This document shows positions 11,377 to 23,470 of a stretch of 64,000 nt of DNA, one piece after another. Each line of letters opens with the position of its first letter. Position 1 is the stretch's first letter. The position numbers and the translations under genes were made by a program. Origin of the DNA: Cornus controversa. Lineage: Eukaryota > Streptophyta > Magnoliopsida > Cornales > Cornaceae. A model generated the notes under the pieces. It did not search any database and had not been told where the DNA came from. It saw nothing but the letters and a program-made list of their open reading frames with translations. The stretch lies in assembly GCA_026545225.1 (NCBI GenBank), contig CM048845.1, forward strand, positions 106,591,033 to 106,655,032. The letters are read 5' to 3'.

Positions 11377-12209
11377 CAGCTAAAATAAACACGGACAAGT
11401 GGCAAATTCTGTGAAAGACTATTATAAATATATACATATTTGCTTATATATAGAATGTAGCATTACTAGTACTATAAAATAATAATAACAAAAAAAAAAA
11501 AAAGAGAATCATACTTGGAAAAGAGGTGAGGATACAACTAACATGGAAAACAGTTCAATTATTTTTCACATAATTAATTGCCATTAACGTGCGTGGGTAC
11601 GTTGCACAACAATATACTTATTTGACTAAGACACTTTACCAACTTAATTAGTTCACTTTACCAACTTAATTAGTTCAGTGAATTATTATTCTTTGATAAC
11701 GTACAGCTGGATATTATCAAAGAATTTTTGGGAATTTTAGGAAATTCAAAAGCGGGCTGTTATTGGGTACTTATATTTAAATATCGAAAAATAAAAAATA
11801 AAAATGCAACCAATCCCATGTGCATTTTTTGGTTGGGGGTTTCACTTTCATAGTCTTCTGAAGATTTCCGCTGAAAGTAGTAAAAGAATGGATTGATGAT
11901 TGATTGTGAACTTACTTACTTAGGACCCAAGTGAAAGTGACTAATCCATGTGGATTCATTTATTTACATTTATTCAGCTCTCATTCAATGGCTTAAGATT
12001 AAACTTAACTGTATACTTGTCATTTTGGTCCACTTGTATGAGTCATGTTATCATGATTGAGGTACAAGACCTGAGTTGGTAACCGTCCTTGCAAGTCACC
12101 GAGTGGTTGCCTCTGCTCCATGCCATGCATGACTCGAATCAGGCCTGTTTTTTACCAACCGAAAAGAATTAATGTAACTTAGACCAGTACCAGTATAGTG
12201 CTGGACGAA
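11377..12209. other. Intergenic
   Basis: AT-rich, with a short tandem CACTTTACCAACTTAATTAG duplication at about 11,630-11,676. No gene is recognised. Confidence 0.4.
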
Positions 12210-13290
12210 TACATTTTGATGATTAAGTCAGTTCTGTACTTGATGACAATTTGCCGTGTCCTGTTGTTGGGTATTCGGTTTTGTTCCGTCTCATTTAAAA
12301 TTTGTTTATGAAATTATTTAAGAAAACGAGATAGGAATGGAGTTAGAAAAAATAATTCAGCGTGAATTCTGAATGAAGGCAGGATAAGATCCCATCCCGA
12401 CCGGTACCCATCCCGCCAGGTTTAAATATATATTTATATACTTATATATATAGTATATAAAAGAAACATTCTATGTCACAGTACTTGGAATTTATATATA
12501 CTTTTGAATTTGTGAACTATTATAGTCAAACTTTACAATTTTAATTCTATTTTACGTCATAATACTTGAAATTTGTACTACTTTTCTTTTGATTTTCACT
12601 ATATTATGGATTATTATAAACAAGAGACTAAGAATTAAGAACACAGTGATGTAGTAATCTTTGAAATTACTTGATGTATATGTATCTAAGTATCAGATTT
12701 ATTATTATAAAAAAATTTGCATTAAAAAAAAGAAGTGTAAACGAGATAGGGCAGGGACGGAGTGGAAAAAATTAAATGATTTTAGAAATGGAGTTAGGGA
12801 TAATTTTGTAAACGGTTGCAGGACGAGAACAAAGCGAAAAAAGTTAAACGGTTGCGAAAACGAAGAAATCAAAACCCCCCGCCCCCGTTACTTACCATCC
12901 CTAACTGTACCTTAAAGATTTGTATATTAGAAATAGATTTATGTATATGTTTTTCTCTTGCCTTATAGTTTGTCCAATCTCCTTTTATGGCATGACTCGG
13001 ATCAGTCCTATTTTTTTTTACAACACAGTGAAAATGTAACCAAAACTAACACTAGTGTGGTTGCTGTTGCTGATCGAATACATTTTAACAATCAAATCAG
13101 TGATTTAATATTTGTATATTAGAGAGATTTATGTATATATTTTTCTCTTACATTTTAATTTGTCAGACCTGGTGCTGGTCGAAAATTCGACCATCAACTC
13201 AGTACTTGGATATTTGTATATCAGACACAGATTTATGTATATATTTTTCTCCTTTTTAATTTGTAAGACCTCCTTTTTACATGAGTATTT
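12210..13290. repeat. Degenerate tandem repeat with an internal insertion
   Basis: Three spaced copies contain a CGAATACATTTT or CGAAAATTCGACCATCA phrase, then ATTTGTATAT-AGA, AGATTTATGTATAT and TTTTCTC. They lie near 12,207-12,245 plus 12,917-12,990, near 13,074-13,165, and near 13,177-13,270. The first copy is split by about 660 bp (about 12,250-12,905), which itself holds CGAGATAGG, GGGACGGAG and CCCGCC words akin to the repeat at 8.5 kb. Confidence 0.5.
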
Positions 13291-14380
13291 GTTTACAATC
13301 TAGGAAAGATATTAGGAGCCTTCGACCCTTATTCTTTTAGCTTCCTTATTTAAGTTTTCGTATCAGTTGCTTCCGTTTTCAAGTTTGCCTATCAAACATA
13401 GGAGATGCCAAGTTGCTTCGGATCTATTTGCACTTTCAATAAGTAGTGAGTTGACGGACCTCTTTCTTACCTAGACTATTCAGTTGTTGTGAGATTGTAG
13501 AACTCCCCTCATTGTGATCTTGCAGAAAAGTATTGCATCACCTTTATCTTCATCTCAATTGATCCGATTATTTTTTCTCTTCATTTGCCAGAGTGTTGGA
13601 TTACGTTATCCCTTTATAACATTTATCACCCCTATTATTTTAATAATAATATAGGTTGAGCTCGTTTTGAGCGCATGATTCTAACCCATGCCCCTATCCA
13701 AACCAAATCAATCAAATTGAAGTTGAGTTGAGAACTTTTAACCCAAATCCACTCGTAACAAAAAGAGCCATATATTCAAATTGTAGGAAGACTCATTTGA
13801 AATTGGTTGACTAACCTACATAAATACATGACAAAAATTATAATTAACATAGCGCATGCTACAAGTTACCATCATAGTATCAGAGTCTTGAATTACAATG
13901 AGTTAGCTTAAGTGAAGCATTATGTTTAAGATTCGACTTCTCTTTGAGTATAAATAATTTTTTGAAATTACAGTCCCGTAATCATACTCTTTCGTGACTT
14001 ACTGTACCCCATTCTTGAATTTCAGAGATTAGTTAAAATAAAGTCTCGAACATCATAATTAATTAAAAAATACATTGCTAATGGATCGTATTTATTGTGA
14101 ACTCATATAACCTTATAACACTGTGCATGGATTTTTGAATTGAAACTAAAATTTGTAGAAGGTGACATCAATTTGACACTATTTCACAAAGTAAGTTAAA
14201 CTTAAATTTATATATTCCATTTTATTTATAAATTTACATGTATACATTAAATTATCAAACGCTTCAAAATTATATAAAAATTGCTAGAACTTTAATCCAA
14301 TGAATCGCCCTTTAATGGGATCAGATAAAGTTGGATGAAACTATAAACATTTTCCAACCGTCTAATTACTAGCAATTCAT
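13291..14380. other. Intergenic
   Basis: AT-rich, no gene recognised. It ends at the GA-rich tract that precedes the receptor-like kinase gene. Confidence 0.4.
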
Positions 14381-14395
14381 TTTCCTACAAGTGGA

Positions 14396-14460
14396 GGAGA
14401 CAGAGAGAAGGAGAGAGAGACAGAGTACTCCTACAAGTGCAGAGAGAGAGAGATAGAGAG
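14396..14460. promoter_or_regulatory. GA-rich tract upstream of the kinase gene
   Basis: Purine-rich GAGA/AGAGAGAG runs about 350-410 bp upstream of the kinase start codon. A CT run (14,765-14,783) lies in the probable 5' leader. GA/CT tracts are common in plant core promoters and 5' leaders; a regulatory role is inference. Confidence 0.35.
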
Positions 14461-14810
14461 TGGGGGCCGCAGATATTTGAAGTGTAGGGACGACGAGGTG
14501 AATTGAGTGAGGCCCACGAAGCCTCCTTTATCGTCCACAATCCATTATCTACGTGAGTCTCTTTAAGTGATGGGCCTTACTTTTGATAACTGCCACATGA
14601 TTGATGTGCATTTCTCACTCTTTCCTCAATAAAGAAAGAATGCTTTTATGACTTTCCTTCAACAGTATTTTGTTCCCTTCTGTACTGTTGGATAAAGAAA
14701 AGAGTGAAAAAACACAGACATTCAAACTTCAAAAAAAAAAAATTTCAGTCCCAACACCTAATAATCTCTCTCTCTCTCTCTCATTCGTGTCATTGTAGCT
14801 AAGAAGAGAC

Positions 14811-16617
14811 ATGAATCTTCTTCTTGTTCTGTTAATACCCATTGGGGTTCTCAGCTCCACTTTGTTTTTATCTCCAATTGAGGCCAGAGCAGACCCTCCT
14901 GTTTCTTCCATTCCTGACCCAGTTCTTCCCACTGAGAAAGAACCCATTTCCCAATTTTCTTCAGAAATGGAAGCTCAATCACCAGGTAATCCAACAATGC
15001 CCACCATTGCTTGCATCAGTTCCTAGTTTTACATAAAGGGTTATTGACTGTTTATTTTTCTTCATCATTTCCTTCTATGGGTTAGTGGATTTTCCCCTTG
15101 TTTGAATCTGATAGAAACTAAGAACCCATTTGCTATTAGTAGATACTGATCAATTTGAAAATGACAGAAGCAAGAGGACTAACATTTTGTTCTTTTAAAC
15201 TACACAAATTATCAATTTGGTCATTTTTACCCCCTGAATGGTTGGACCAATTTTGCTCAATTATTTTGTCTGAATTATTAACAATTCATTACTTCAATAT
15301 TGGGATAAATCATTTTTTTTCTTTCTTTTTCCCTTTTATATGCAGCCTTGCATCAGTATATATGAATGTTTATGTCTGTTTTAGCTATTTAGCGAAGGGA
15401 AACTACTGTATATTCTAGTTTCATTTTATTATTTATTTATCTGAAATCAGGAGTGCCAGAGGTTAACATAGTGCACCACCAGAAAATGAACAAGAAATTT
15501 CTTTTAGCACTCATTGTTGCTGCAACTCTTCTTGGTGGAATAGTGCTAGTTCTATCTTGTTTCTGGATCTATAGACCGAAACACTTGAAGGACTCCAATG
15601 TGAAAAGCCAGGAGAGCCCAGGTATCTTTTTTTACCATAAAACTCTCATTCAGTTTTCTTTCATGTTTTTGTTGAGAATTAAAAAAAAAAAAAAACTACC
15701 GTTGTTATGCTTCTTGTTATTTTTATGTGATTTTCTTTGTGTTGTTTATATTCTTTTAGCATTTGAATTGGTAGATACTCCGAAAGGGCTATCCTTGGGT
15801 CCAATTTTGGGTAGATTCAATACTTTGAAAATGGCTGGTAAGAAGGGTTTGATTGCTGCTATTGAGTACCCATTGTTAGAAGAAGCAACAAATGATTTCC
15901 AGGATAACAATATTATTGGTGAAGGTAGATTTGGATGTGTTTACAAAGCTCGTATAAAGAATGACTTCCTTGCAGCAGTAAAAAGACTCAATATTGAAGG
16001 CCAGGAAGCTGAAAGAGTATTTGAGGTAATGTTTCATCATAAATTTAGTAGGCTTTTTATCTCTTATGCTCCTTTTTTCATATATGGTTTCCTTTTTCAA
16101 TTGTCAACTGAAATTTGATGTGGCTTTGCCACGGCATTGCTCAAAACCATCCTTGCACAAGAGCTAAAAAAATCTATTTCACAAAAACAAAAAACAGAGG
16201 ATCTGATATAACAAAAAAATAAAAAATATATATATATTGACTTGTAATAGCTACTCGGTAAGATTGCAATAGATGATTGCTCAATCTCTCCCACACTTCT
16301 CTCTGTTATCAGTTACAATTTGAAGTTTGAACTTTGTCTTCTCAGTAACAAAACCACCTTTTTGTTGCTCAAATCCACTTTTATTCCCACATTTCTCTCT
16401 GCCCCATCACCTAAATAGACATTACCAAATCCTAAAGTCTCTTTGAGAAAATTTCAGAGATAATATACTGATAAAGATGAAGGAGATGTAGATTAGGAAC
16501 AAAGATGGTGTTGTTCATATTGGAAAAGAATAGAAGACAAGAAAGGAAATTTGCTTTTTGGGCAAATAGCTGATGGAGATGGAGGAGACCTAGGGTTCTT
16601 CTTCTTCTGTGTGTGTG

Positions 16618-16658
<41 letters not shown>

Positions 16659-19600
16659 TTTTATCACGTGAAATAATGAATTTTAAGCTCTCAAAAAAAG
16701 GTGGTTTTGAGCGATGACATGGCAAAGGCTGAAAGGGACATCATATTCGGGTTATTTTTTGGCTGTAACCTTTGGAATGAATATCATTATTCCAACTGAA
16801 ATTGCAGAACGAGGTGGACTGGTTGAGTAAAATTCAGCATCAGAATATAGTCTCTCTCTTGGGTTACTGCATTCATGGGAAAACAAGGTTTCTGGCTTAT
16901 GAGATGATGCAAAATGGGTCTTTGGAATCCCAATTGCATGGTAAAATTCTCTCATTCTTGATATGAAGTAAGGAAGAAGAAAAAATATAATAGAATATAC
17001 AAACTTTATTTCTTGTTTTCATAATTTTTGCTTGTATTGATAATTCAGGACCTTCTCGTGGATTAGCTTTAACTTGGCACATCCGGATGAAAATTGCTCT
17101 TGATGTTGCAAGGTACACAATTGTGCCAATTTGTCTTGTTATTTATGTTTCTTAGCATTTTCTTATGCTGGAAGAATGAAAATTGATTTTGTTGATGTCA
17201 CCCAGAGGATTAGAATATCTTCATGAGCGGTGCAACCCTGCTGTGATCCATAGAGATCTAAGCTCGTCTAACATTCTTCTGGATTCCAAATTCCATGCTA
17301 AGGTAAATTGCATAAATGTCATGCAAGATCTCTGCATCCACATGTGTGTTTTCCTCCATGAGGTTGACTAAAATGTTTCATTTTACCCAATGGATTTTGC
17401 CTTGATTTAGCTATCTGATTTTGGCCTTGCCATAACCGGTGGAAACCAGAACAAGAACAACATAAAGCTTTCAGGAGCATTGGATTATTTAGCACCAGAA
17501 TACCTTTTAGATGGTATGCCAATATTCAACATTACTTCCACATTGTATTCATGTACTTACTAGACACTGATTGCTTGATCTATTTATTTGTTATACTTTC
17601 TTACATTATGAGCTTCTAACCACCAAGGATTGTAGCCTAGTGGTACTTCTTTACTTTTCAAAGTAGAAGGTTTCCCAACTATTTGGGTTGGTTACATAAA
17701 CTCTGTTTCGCTCTATCTAAGGTCATAGACTTAATTAAACCACATATTACCACATCTTTCTTAACCATCTCAACTTATATTAGTTTTTGGACCTTTAGTC
17801 TTCTCCTTTCCCTAACATTACCCTAAATAAGAATCACATCACTTTTCCTCACTGATGTAGTTATTGGCCGCCATTGCACGTGGTATTTATCGATTTTTTC
17901 TTTTTTTTATCAGCAATTAAAGCTATCTCAACCATCTCATGAATGAATTCGTTTCTGCTTTCTCAACCATCTCATGAATGAATTCATTTCTGTTATCTCA
18001 ACCATCTCATGAATGAATTCATTTGTGCTTTTACCCTTTCTTTTCTTGCCACTATTATCTTAGCATTTGCATCTCTACTGCGCGTTCCTGAATATATTAT
18101 TTCTTAGGTAGCAGCCGGCCAACATTCTTTCCCTTAAAGCATAGTTAATCTGATAGTTGTTTTATAGAATTTATCTTTTAATTTTAGTGGTATAAAATGA
18201 TCGTGCAACAATGCCAGCAGCACTCCTCCATTTAACCCATCCCACTTTAATGCTATGATTAACATTGTTTCTAATATCTCCCTCTACGTGCATAATTGAG
18301 TCTACGTAACAAAAATGTTTGCCTTTAGGCATCTCTTGACTCTCAATATTCATTCCATCCCAACATATAAATATAGTTTTAGTGTTTTACAACAGTGACA
18401 TTCGATATATTTAGTTTTAGTTCTACTTTACTTATTAAATCGACTTGATTGTAGATCTTCTCTCAATACCTCTAATTTATTTTGTCTCTGCTCTAGTTTT
18501 ATCAATTGAAATGATATCTTCAACAAGTAGAATACACCATCGAACCTCATCTAAATTTGTTTTATTAGTTCATTAATAAGAAAGGCAAAACAATGTCTTG
18601 GGGTCAATCCTTATGTAAGCCTACAGTAATTGAAAATTGACTTCTTTTTCCCACAACTGTTCTTAATAGGGTCACATTTTCATTATAAATCTCCTTTAAC
18701 ACATCCATATATCTTTGTGTAGCTCATTTCTTTTCTAAAGAGCAAATATTATATCTTTAGGAACCTAAGATAGATTTTTCTGATACAAAGGTCTTTCTTT
18801 TTCTCTTTATATCTTCCCATTAATCTCTTTATTAAGTAATTAGCTCCCATTGTTAACCTTTCTAGGATAAATTCAAATTGATAATCCGCTGTAGTTTCAC
18901 TTATTAGTCATCGTTCAGTACCTCTCTCCTAAAATTTCATAGTATTACTCATTGATTTGATACCAGGATGATTTGTACCACTTGAATATCCCTTCTATTA
19001 TTGTATAGAACTGCTAAAGACCTCTATGACACCACTTATCAAGTATGTACTTAATTATGTTTCTCCTTAACTTAAACTTCATTTATGATTTTCATTTATC
19101 AGCTTACTAAGTTTGTATATTATCTTCTATTCTTCTCAATGTCCTTTGTACCTAATTTAGAATAAATATCCATCATATGTTTTATTCTCAGCTTCTTTCA
19201 CTATTTTTTAAACTCCTTTCTTTTCATACTTGTATTTCTTAGGGTTTCTTCATTTTTAGTTTTTGCTAAATTTTATAACACTCCCTTTTATATGAGTTAT
19301 GACCGTTTGCATATTCTCTTTTGCTATCCTTTTGATTCTTCCGATCACTATAGTCCACAGTATATAGTTTCGTCTTCTAAATTACATGTTTCTTTTAGCA
19401 TCTTGTAATCAAATATTTCTACTTTCTCCCATTTCAAATTCCATTGTTGAGTTCTTAGGTTTATAATCCCGTCTATCTTGATTGATAATTTGATGTATTG
19501 AAATTTGTATAAATAGCCGTACATTTACTGCAATTTCACAAAGTTTAGACGTTACAGTACAAATTTACCCATGGTAGCAACGCGCTTCTATTTACAATCC

Positions 19601-20822
19601 TGAAATGCATTGTTTCACGTAAGCAATTTCTTTTTCCTTCTAGGGTGGGGTCTGGCTACATGAGCATATGAAGCTTCATTTTTATTTTTTTATTATGGTA
19701 TCTATGAATATTGAAGAATAATCATTTATGCAAGAACTATACAAACCTCCCCAATTTTCAAATTTCTCTACTTAATTTCCAAATCCACTGTCACTGCAGT
19801 TCTCAAATTTGCATGTCAAGACTCCATTACCTCACAGTTGATGTAAAGAATCTGAGTTACCTTATTTTCTTTCATGGTTATGTTATGGAATTTATTGGAA
19901 AAATGTATTGAGTCATAGAATCTGAATGTTGGCCTCAAGTATATTTCAACCTGAAAGTCTCAGTAATTTTCAAGAACAAACAAATTATTAGGGACATATA
20001 GTTCTTAGGGACTTTGAAGGTAGCCTATCTTATCATTATTGTAATATTGGCATACTATGTTGTAGATTATCTGTAAAACATAAAATCATAAAGTTGACAA
20101 CTACTGCACAAGATTAATGGACTACAGCCTCCTAATAATCCTCTTGTGGTGTGTTAGTATTTTGAGAAACATTCCTTGATGTACTTTTCCCAAAAACCAA
20201 AGACCCTAAACATTTGTACAATTTGTACAGATAATAAAATCATTGATGTTAAACTTTCAGGTAAATTAACTGATAAAAGTGATGTCTATGCATTTGGTGT
20301 TGTTCTTCTGGAGCTCTTGCTGGGAAAAGGGTCCGTGGAAAAAGTAGCGCCGGCTCAATGCCAATCGATTGTCACATGGGTAAATTTCCTATCAACCACT
20401 GTCTAGCCAACTCATGAAACTTTGATCGGTATCTTTTCTTGGAACCTAATGTTCTAACCATTTTTTGACAAGCAGGCCTTGCCTCAACTTACCGACAGAT
20501 CAAAGCTTCCAGACATTGTCGATCCCGTGATCAGAAATACAATGGATCGAAAGCACTTATATCAAGTTTGTTCGATAGAACCAGTATTATTTGTCAACTT
20601 TTGTGAGCACTAGCAATGTTTAAGTTACTAATTTGAATTTGAATATATCTTGGATAGGTTGCTGCAATAGCAGTACTATGTGTACAACAAGAACCAAGTT
20701 ATAGACCGTTGATTACAGACGTCCTGCACTCCTTCATTCCTCTTGTACCTGTTGAGCTCGGAGGGTCAATGAGAGTTGTAGAACCCATGCCACCTGCCTC
20801 CACCAGTCCTTCTAGCCGCTAA
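14811..20822 (+). CDS. Receptor-like protein kinase, At1g80640-type, ten exons
   Basis: The exons 14811-14985, 15451-15621, 15760-16025, 16808-16940, 17049-17112, 17206-17302, 17411-17513, 20261-20379, 20476-20565 and 20658-20822 join in frame through GT-AG introns to 460 codons. The first ATG opens a hydrophobic signal peptide (about residues 1-27). A short extracellular region and a transmembrane helix (about 75-99) follow, then a kinase domain: glycine loop GEGRFG (169-174), Lys190 in AAVKRL, HRD (285-287) with Asn292, DFG (305-307) and APE (330-332). All key residues are present, so an active RD-type Ser/Thr kinase at the plasma membrane is expected. Length and layout fit the probable receptor-like kinase At1g80640 group; ligand and pathway are unknown. 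Intron 7 (2747 bp) is swollen by a LINE remnant and intron 3 carries a MITE. The short ectodomain has no LRR or lectin domain. Confidence 0.9.
16119..16730. mobile_element. MITE inside intron 3 of the kinase gene
   Basis: The left end (CTTTGCCACGGCATTGCTCA, about 16,124) is matched by the inverted right end (GAGCGATGACATGGCAAAG, about 16,709). Both continue into AAAACCATC and GGTGGTTTT, and more weakly into TATTTCAC and GTGAAATA. It holds a TA microsatellite (about 16,620-16,652). Possible target duplications (TGAAATTTG and TGAAAGGGA) are too divergent to be convincing. Confidence 0.6.
17640..19560 (-). mobile_element. Degenerate LINE-type reverse-transcriptase remnant in kinase intron 7
   Basis: Read on the minus strand, decayed non-LTR retrotransposon motifs appear in the expected order. 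An ITVGLHKD phrase (about 18,640-18,610) matches the VGLHQG motif of plant LINE-like reverse transcriptases, and a VEMQMLR phrase (about 18,080-18,060) matches the EMRMLRWMCG motif near the C-terminus. A 3' tail with CCAACCCAAATAGTTGGGA lies at about 17,690. There are many stops and no open frame. Three tandem copies of a phrase containing CAACCATCTCATGAATGAAT occur at about 17,929-18,020. The same family recurs in segments A and B. Confidence 0.7.
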
Positions 20823-21918
20823 TGACGCCAACTAGGCTTTATGGCTTGCACACGTTTACGCTTCTTCGTGCATCTGTTTCCACAAGAAAATGAGAATTTA
20901 TTGGAGTTATGCTGGAAAGGAAGTTTTCCATTTCGTTATAACTTAAATTGAAGCAAATGAGATGTGATTGTTTGATAGCATGGGAATTATCTTCTGTATT
21001 ATACGTGTGTTTGGACAGTGCTTTTCCTTTTAGCTGATTCAGTAACAGGTACCTCTTTGAGATAAAAATGGAGAGCTATAGTTTTCAAGCTTGGAAAAGA
21101 AAATGAAAGTAAGTAAATACAAAAACAATATTAGCAAAATTGGAATCTTCAGCTTTTAATCATTCTGATCCTGACTTAATATGATCTCTATGAGTGGATA
21201 TTCTGGCTTTATGTTTATACAGATAAGTTCACACTTCACAGCATGCACTATATGTCTTTCAGAGTTCTGATACTCCAAAAGGATGCAATATGACTGAAGG
21301 CTAGTGGACTGGTGACTACCATAGATGGAGCTTGGAGTCTAACCTGCTTCTGCCCATAAACCAATGACTATTTGCCATTCCTCCAAATGTGGGGGCTAGA
21401 GTCTTTTCTTAATTGCAACATATGGCCATTACTTACCTCACCAATGTTATCTCAACTTCTTAGAAACACATTTGTTACATTCATCATCGTCGGCATCTTT
21501 GTCTGAATTCCATTTAAATGGAATCGGGCATGTGAATTTTCTATCCAATTTTTTCTATTACAAGTCATTTCACCTACTATATTTAACTTTTTAAAATAAT
21601 TTTTAATAACTTCATCTTATATTACCTTTGGTTGTCTTCTTTATCTTTTACCTTCTATTATAATTAGTCTTTTTCGTTTGACTAGCACATCACATACTAT
21701 CTCTGGTCGCTTTCTTTGTCTCTTATTTTTTATTACAACTAATTTTTCTCGTTTGACAAACACATCAATCTTTGATGATGACTTCAAACTTTACATGTCT
21801 CATGCATTACTGTTGAAAATTATGGTGCTCGTATCTTCACTTCAAAAATGAGTTTGGGTGCTGCTTATTTATTTATTTTTTTTATCAATTTAAAGTTTCT
21901 TAGAACACAAAATATTTT
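20823..21918. other. Kinase 3' flank and intergenic repeats
   Basis: The first 150-250 bp are probably 3' untranslated region, although no canonical AATAAA signal is seen. At about 21,540-21,770 a roughly 90-bp unit with TTTTTC-TTTGAC-A-CACATCA is repeated twice in degenerate form. A GGAATCGGGCATGTGAAT phrase just before it resembles LINE 3' tails. No gene is seen. Confidence 0.45.
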
Positions 21919-22470
21919 GGGTTAATTTAATTTATGATCACCTTTGGTGGCCTAATTACAAATACACCAACTTTCAAATAGTATATGATCAAAAAATAAC
22001 TTTTCAAAAAGTAATTACAAATACGACAATTTATACTATTTGGGTCCAAATTGCCCTTCAGGCCATTCACATATCAGTTTACTAAAACTTTTACTACACA
22101 ATATAATAATTTTACTATATTTATGTAATCCTTTAACTGCATAGTGAAAACATTAAGCAATGTATCATTTTTTTAAAAGGTATCCATTCAAAAGATCTGG
22201 CAACAATATAAAACTTTTATTATACAATGTAATAGTTTTACTGCATTTATGTAATACTTTAACTGCATTGTGTTATAATTTTACTGCACAAAATATTAAG
22301 CAGTGCACAGTAAGTTGCAGAGGGGTAATTTGGTTTTGTGAAACGAGAAACAGTGAAAAATGTCAAATACGTAAATGCTTTTGTATAAGTTGTTTTTTGA
22401 CCATATAATATTTGAAACGTGGCATATTTGTAATTAGGTCATAAAAAATGGTCAAAAATTAAATTAACCC
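21919..22470. mobile_element. MITE copy 1 (long TIR, 9-bp target duplication)
   Basis: The left end GGGTTAATTTAATTTATGA and the inverted right end (reverse complement GGGTTAATTTAATTTTTGA) form a terminal inverted repeat of about 70 bp, including CCTAATTACAAATA in both arms. The flanks AAATATTTT (21,910-21,918) and AAATATCTT (22,471-22,479) match in 8 of 9 bases, fitting a Mutator-type insertion. The interior has tandem variants of CTGCATTTATGTAATACTTT. No coding capacity. Confidence 0.8.
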
Positions 22471-22497
22471 AAATATCTTTCATCCACATGAGTTTTA

Positions 22498-23470
22498 GGT
22501 TTAATTTAATTTATGACCACTTTTGGTGGCCTAATTACGAATACACCAACTTTCAAATAGTATATGGTTAAAAAATAACTTTTCAAAAAGTGATTACAAA
22601 TATCATAATTTATACTATTTGAGTCCAAATTGCCCTTAAGAGCTTTTTAAGCCATTACACAAATGCTTTTCACATATCAGTTTATCAAAAATTTTACAAC
22701 ATAATGTAATAGTTTTACTGTATTTATGTAATATTTTAATAGTATGAAGTTATAATTTTACTACACAAAAACAATGTAAAACTTTTATTGCACAATGTAA
22801 TAGTATTACTGCATTTATGTAATACTTTAACTGCACTGTGTTGTAATTGTATTGCATAAAATATTAAAAAGTGTACAATGAGTTGGAAAGGGGTAATTTG
22901 GTCCTAGAAAGCATCCCCCGCCCCCAATCTAAAGATAAAACTGCTTGAAAATTGCTATACATGAAAACGAGACAACACCTATACCAGTAACACACCTGCT
23001 AATGCAATGCCAGCTACTTGAGTGGATGTATAGGCCTCCTATCCCATACCCAATCCAAGAGAGCCACCTGTGATGTAGATGCTGACGCTGTGTGATCTAA
23101 CAGAGGATCTTGATCTTGATAGTTTCAGATTCCTTGGTTTTGACTTGCAAGATGGGCATTCGATTTACGTAAGATGAAGATAGCAGATTAAGCCTTCGCA
23201 TGCAGACACTTAGTCTAAGGAGTTCTGTGTATTGAAGAAGAACAGTGAAGTATCAAATACTTATATACTTTTATACAAGTTACTTTTTGATTTACGTAAG
23301 ATGAAGATAGCAGATTAAGCCTTCGCATGCAGACACTTAGTCTAAGGAGTTCTGTGTATTGAAGAAGAACAGTGAAGTATCAAATACTTATATACTTTTA
23401 TACAAGTTACTTTTTAACCGTATATTATTTGAAACTTGATATATTTCAAAAATGTTCTAAAATTAAATTA
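22498..23470. mobile_element. MITE copy 2, interrupted
   Basis: The left part (from GGTTTAATTTAATTTATGACC to about 22,905) and the right end (about 23,400-23,468, ending AAATTAAATTAAC) belong to the same family as the neighbour at 21,919. About 480 bp of unrelated sequence lies between them, including a perfect 127-bp tandem duplication that has captured part of the MITE right arm. Confidence 0.65.
23162..23415. repeat. Perfect 127-bp tandem duplication
   Basis: The 127 bp at 23,162-23,288 are repeated with no difference that I can see at 23,289-23,415. Each copy starts GATTTACGTAAGATGAAGAT and ends ACAAGTTACTTTTT. Identity in otherwise decaying DNA implies a recent event. Confidence 0.95.

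Noticed and set aside
14729..14947. Minus-strand frame overlapping kinase exon 1
   Set aside because: Shadow of the signal-peptide exon on the opposite strand.
15453..16118. A 221-codon single frame covering exons 2-3 of the kinase gene
   Set aside because: It reads through intron 2 and into intron 3. Splicing with GT-AG borders gives the conserved kinase sequence.
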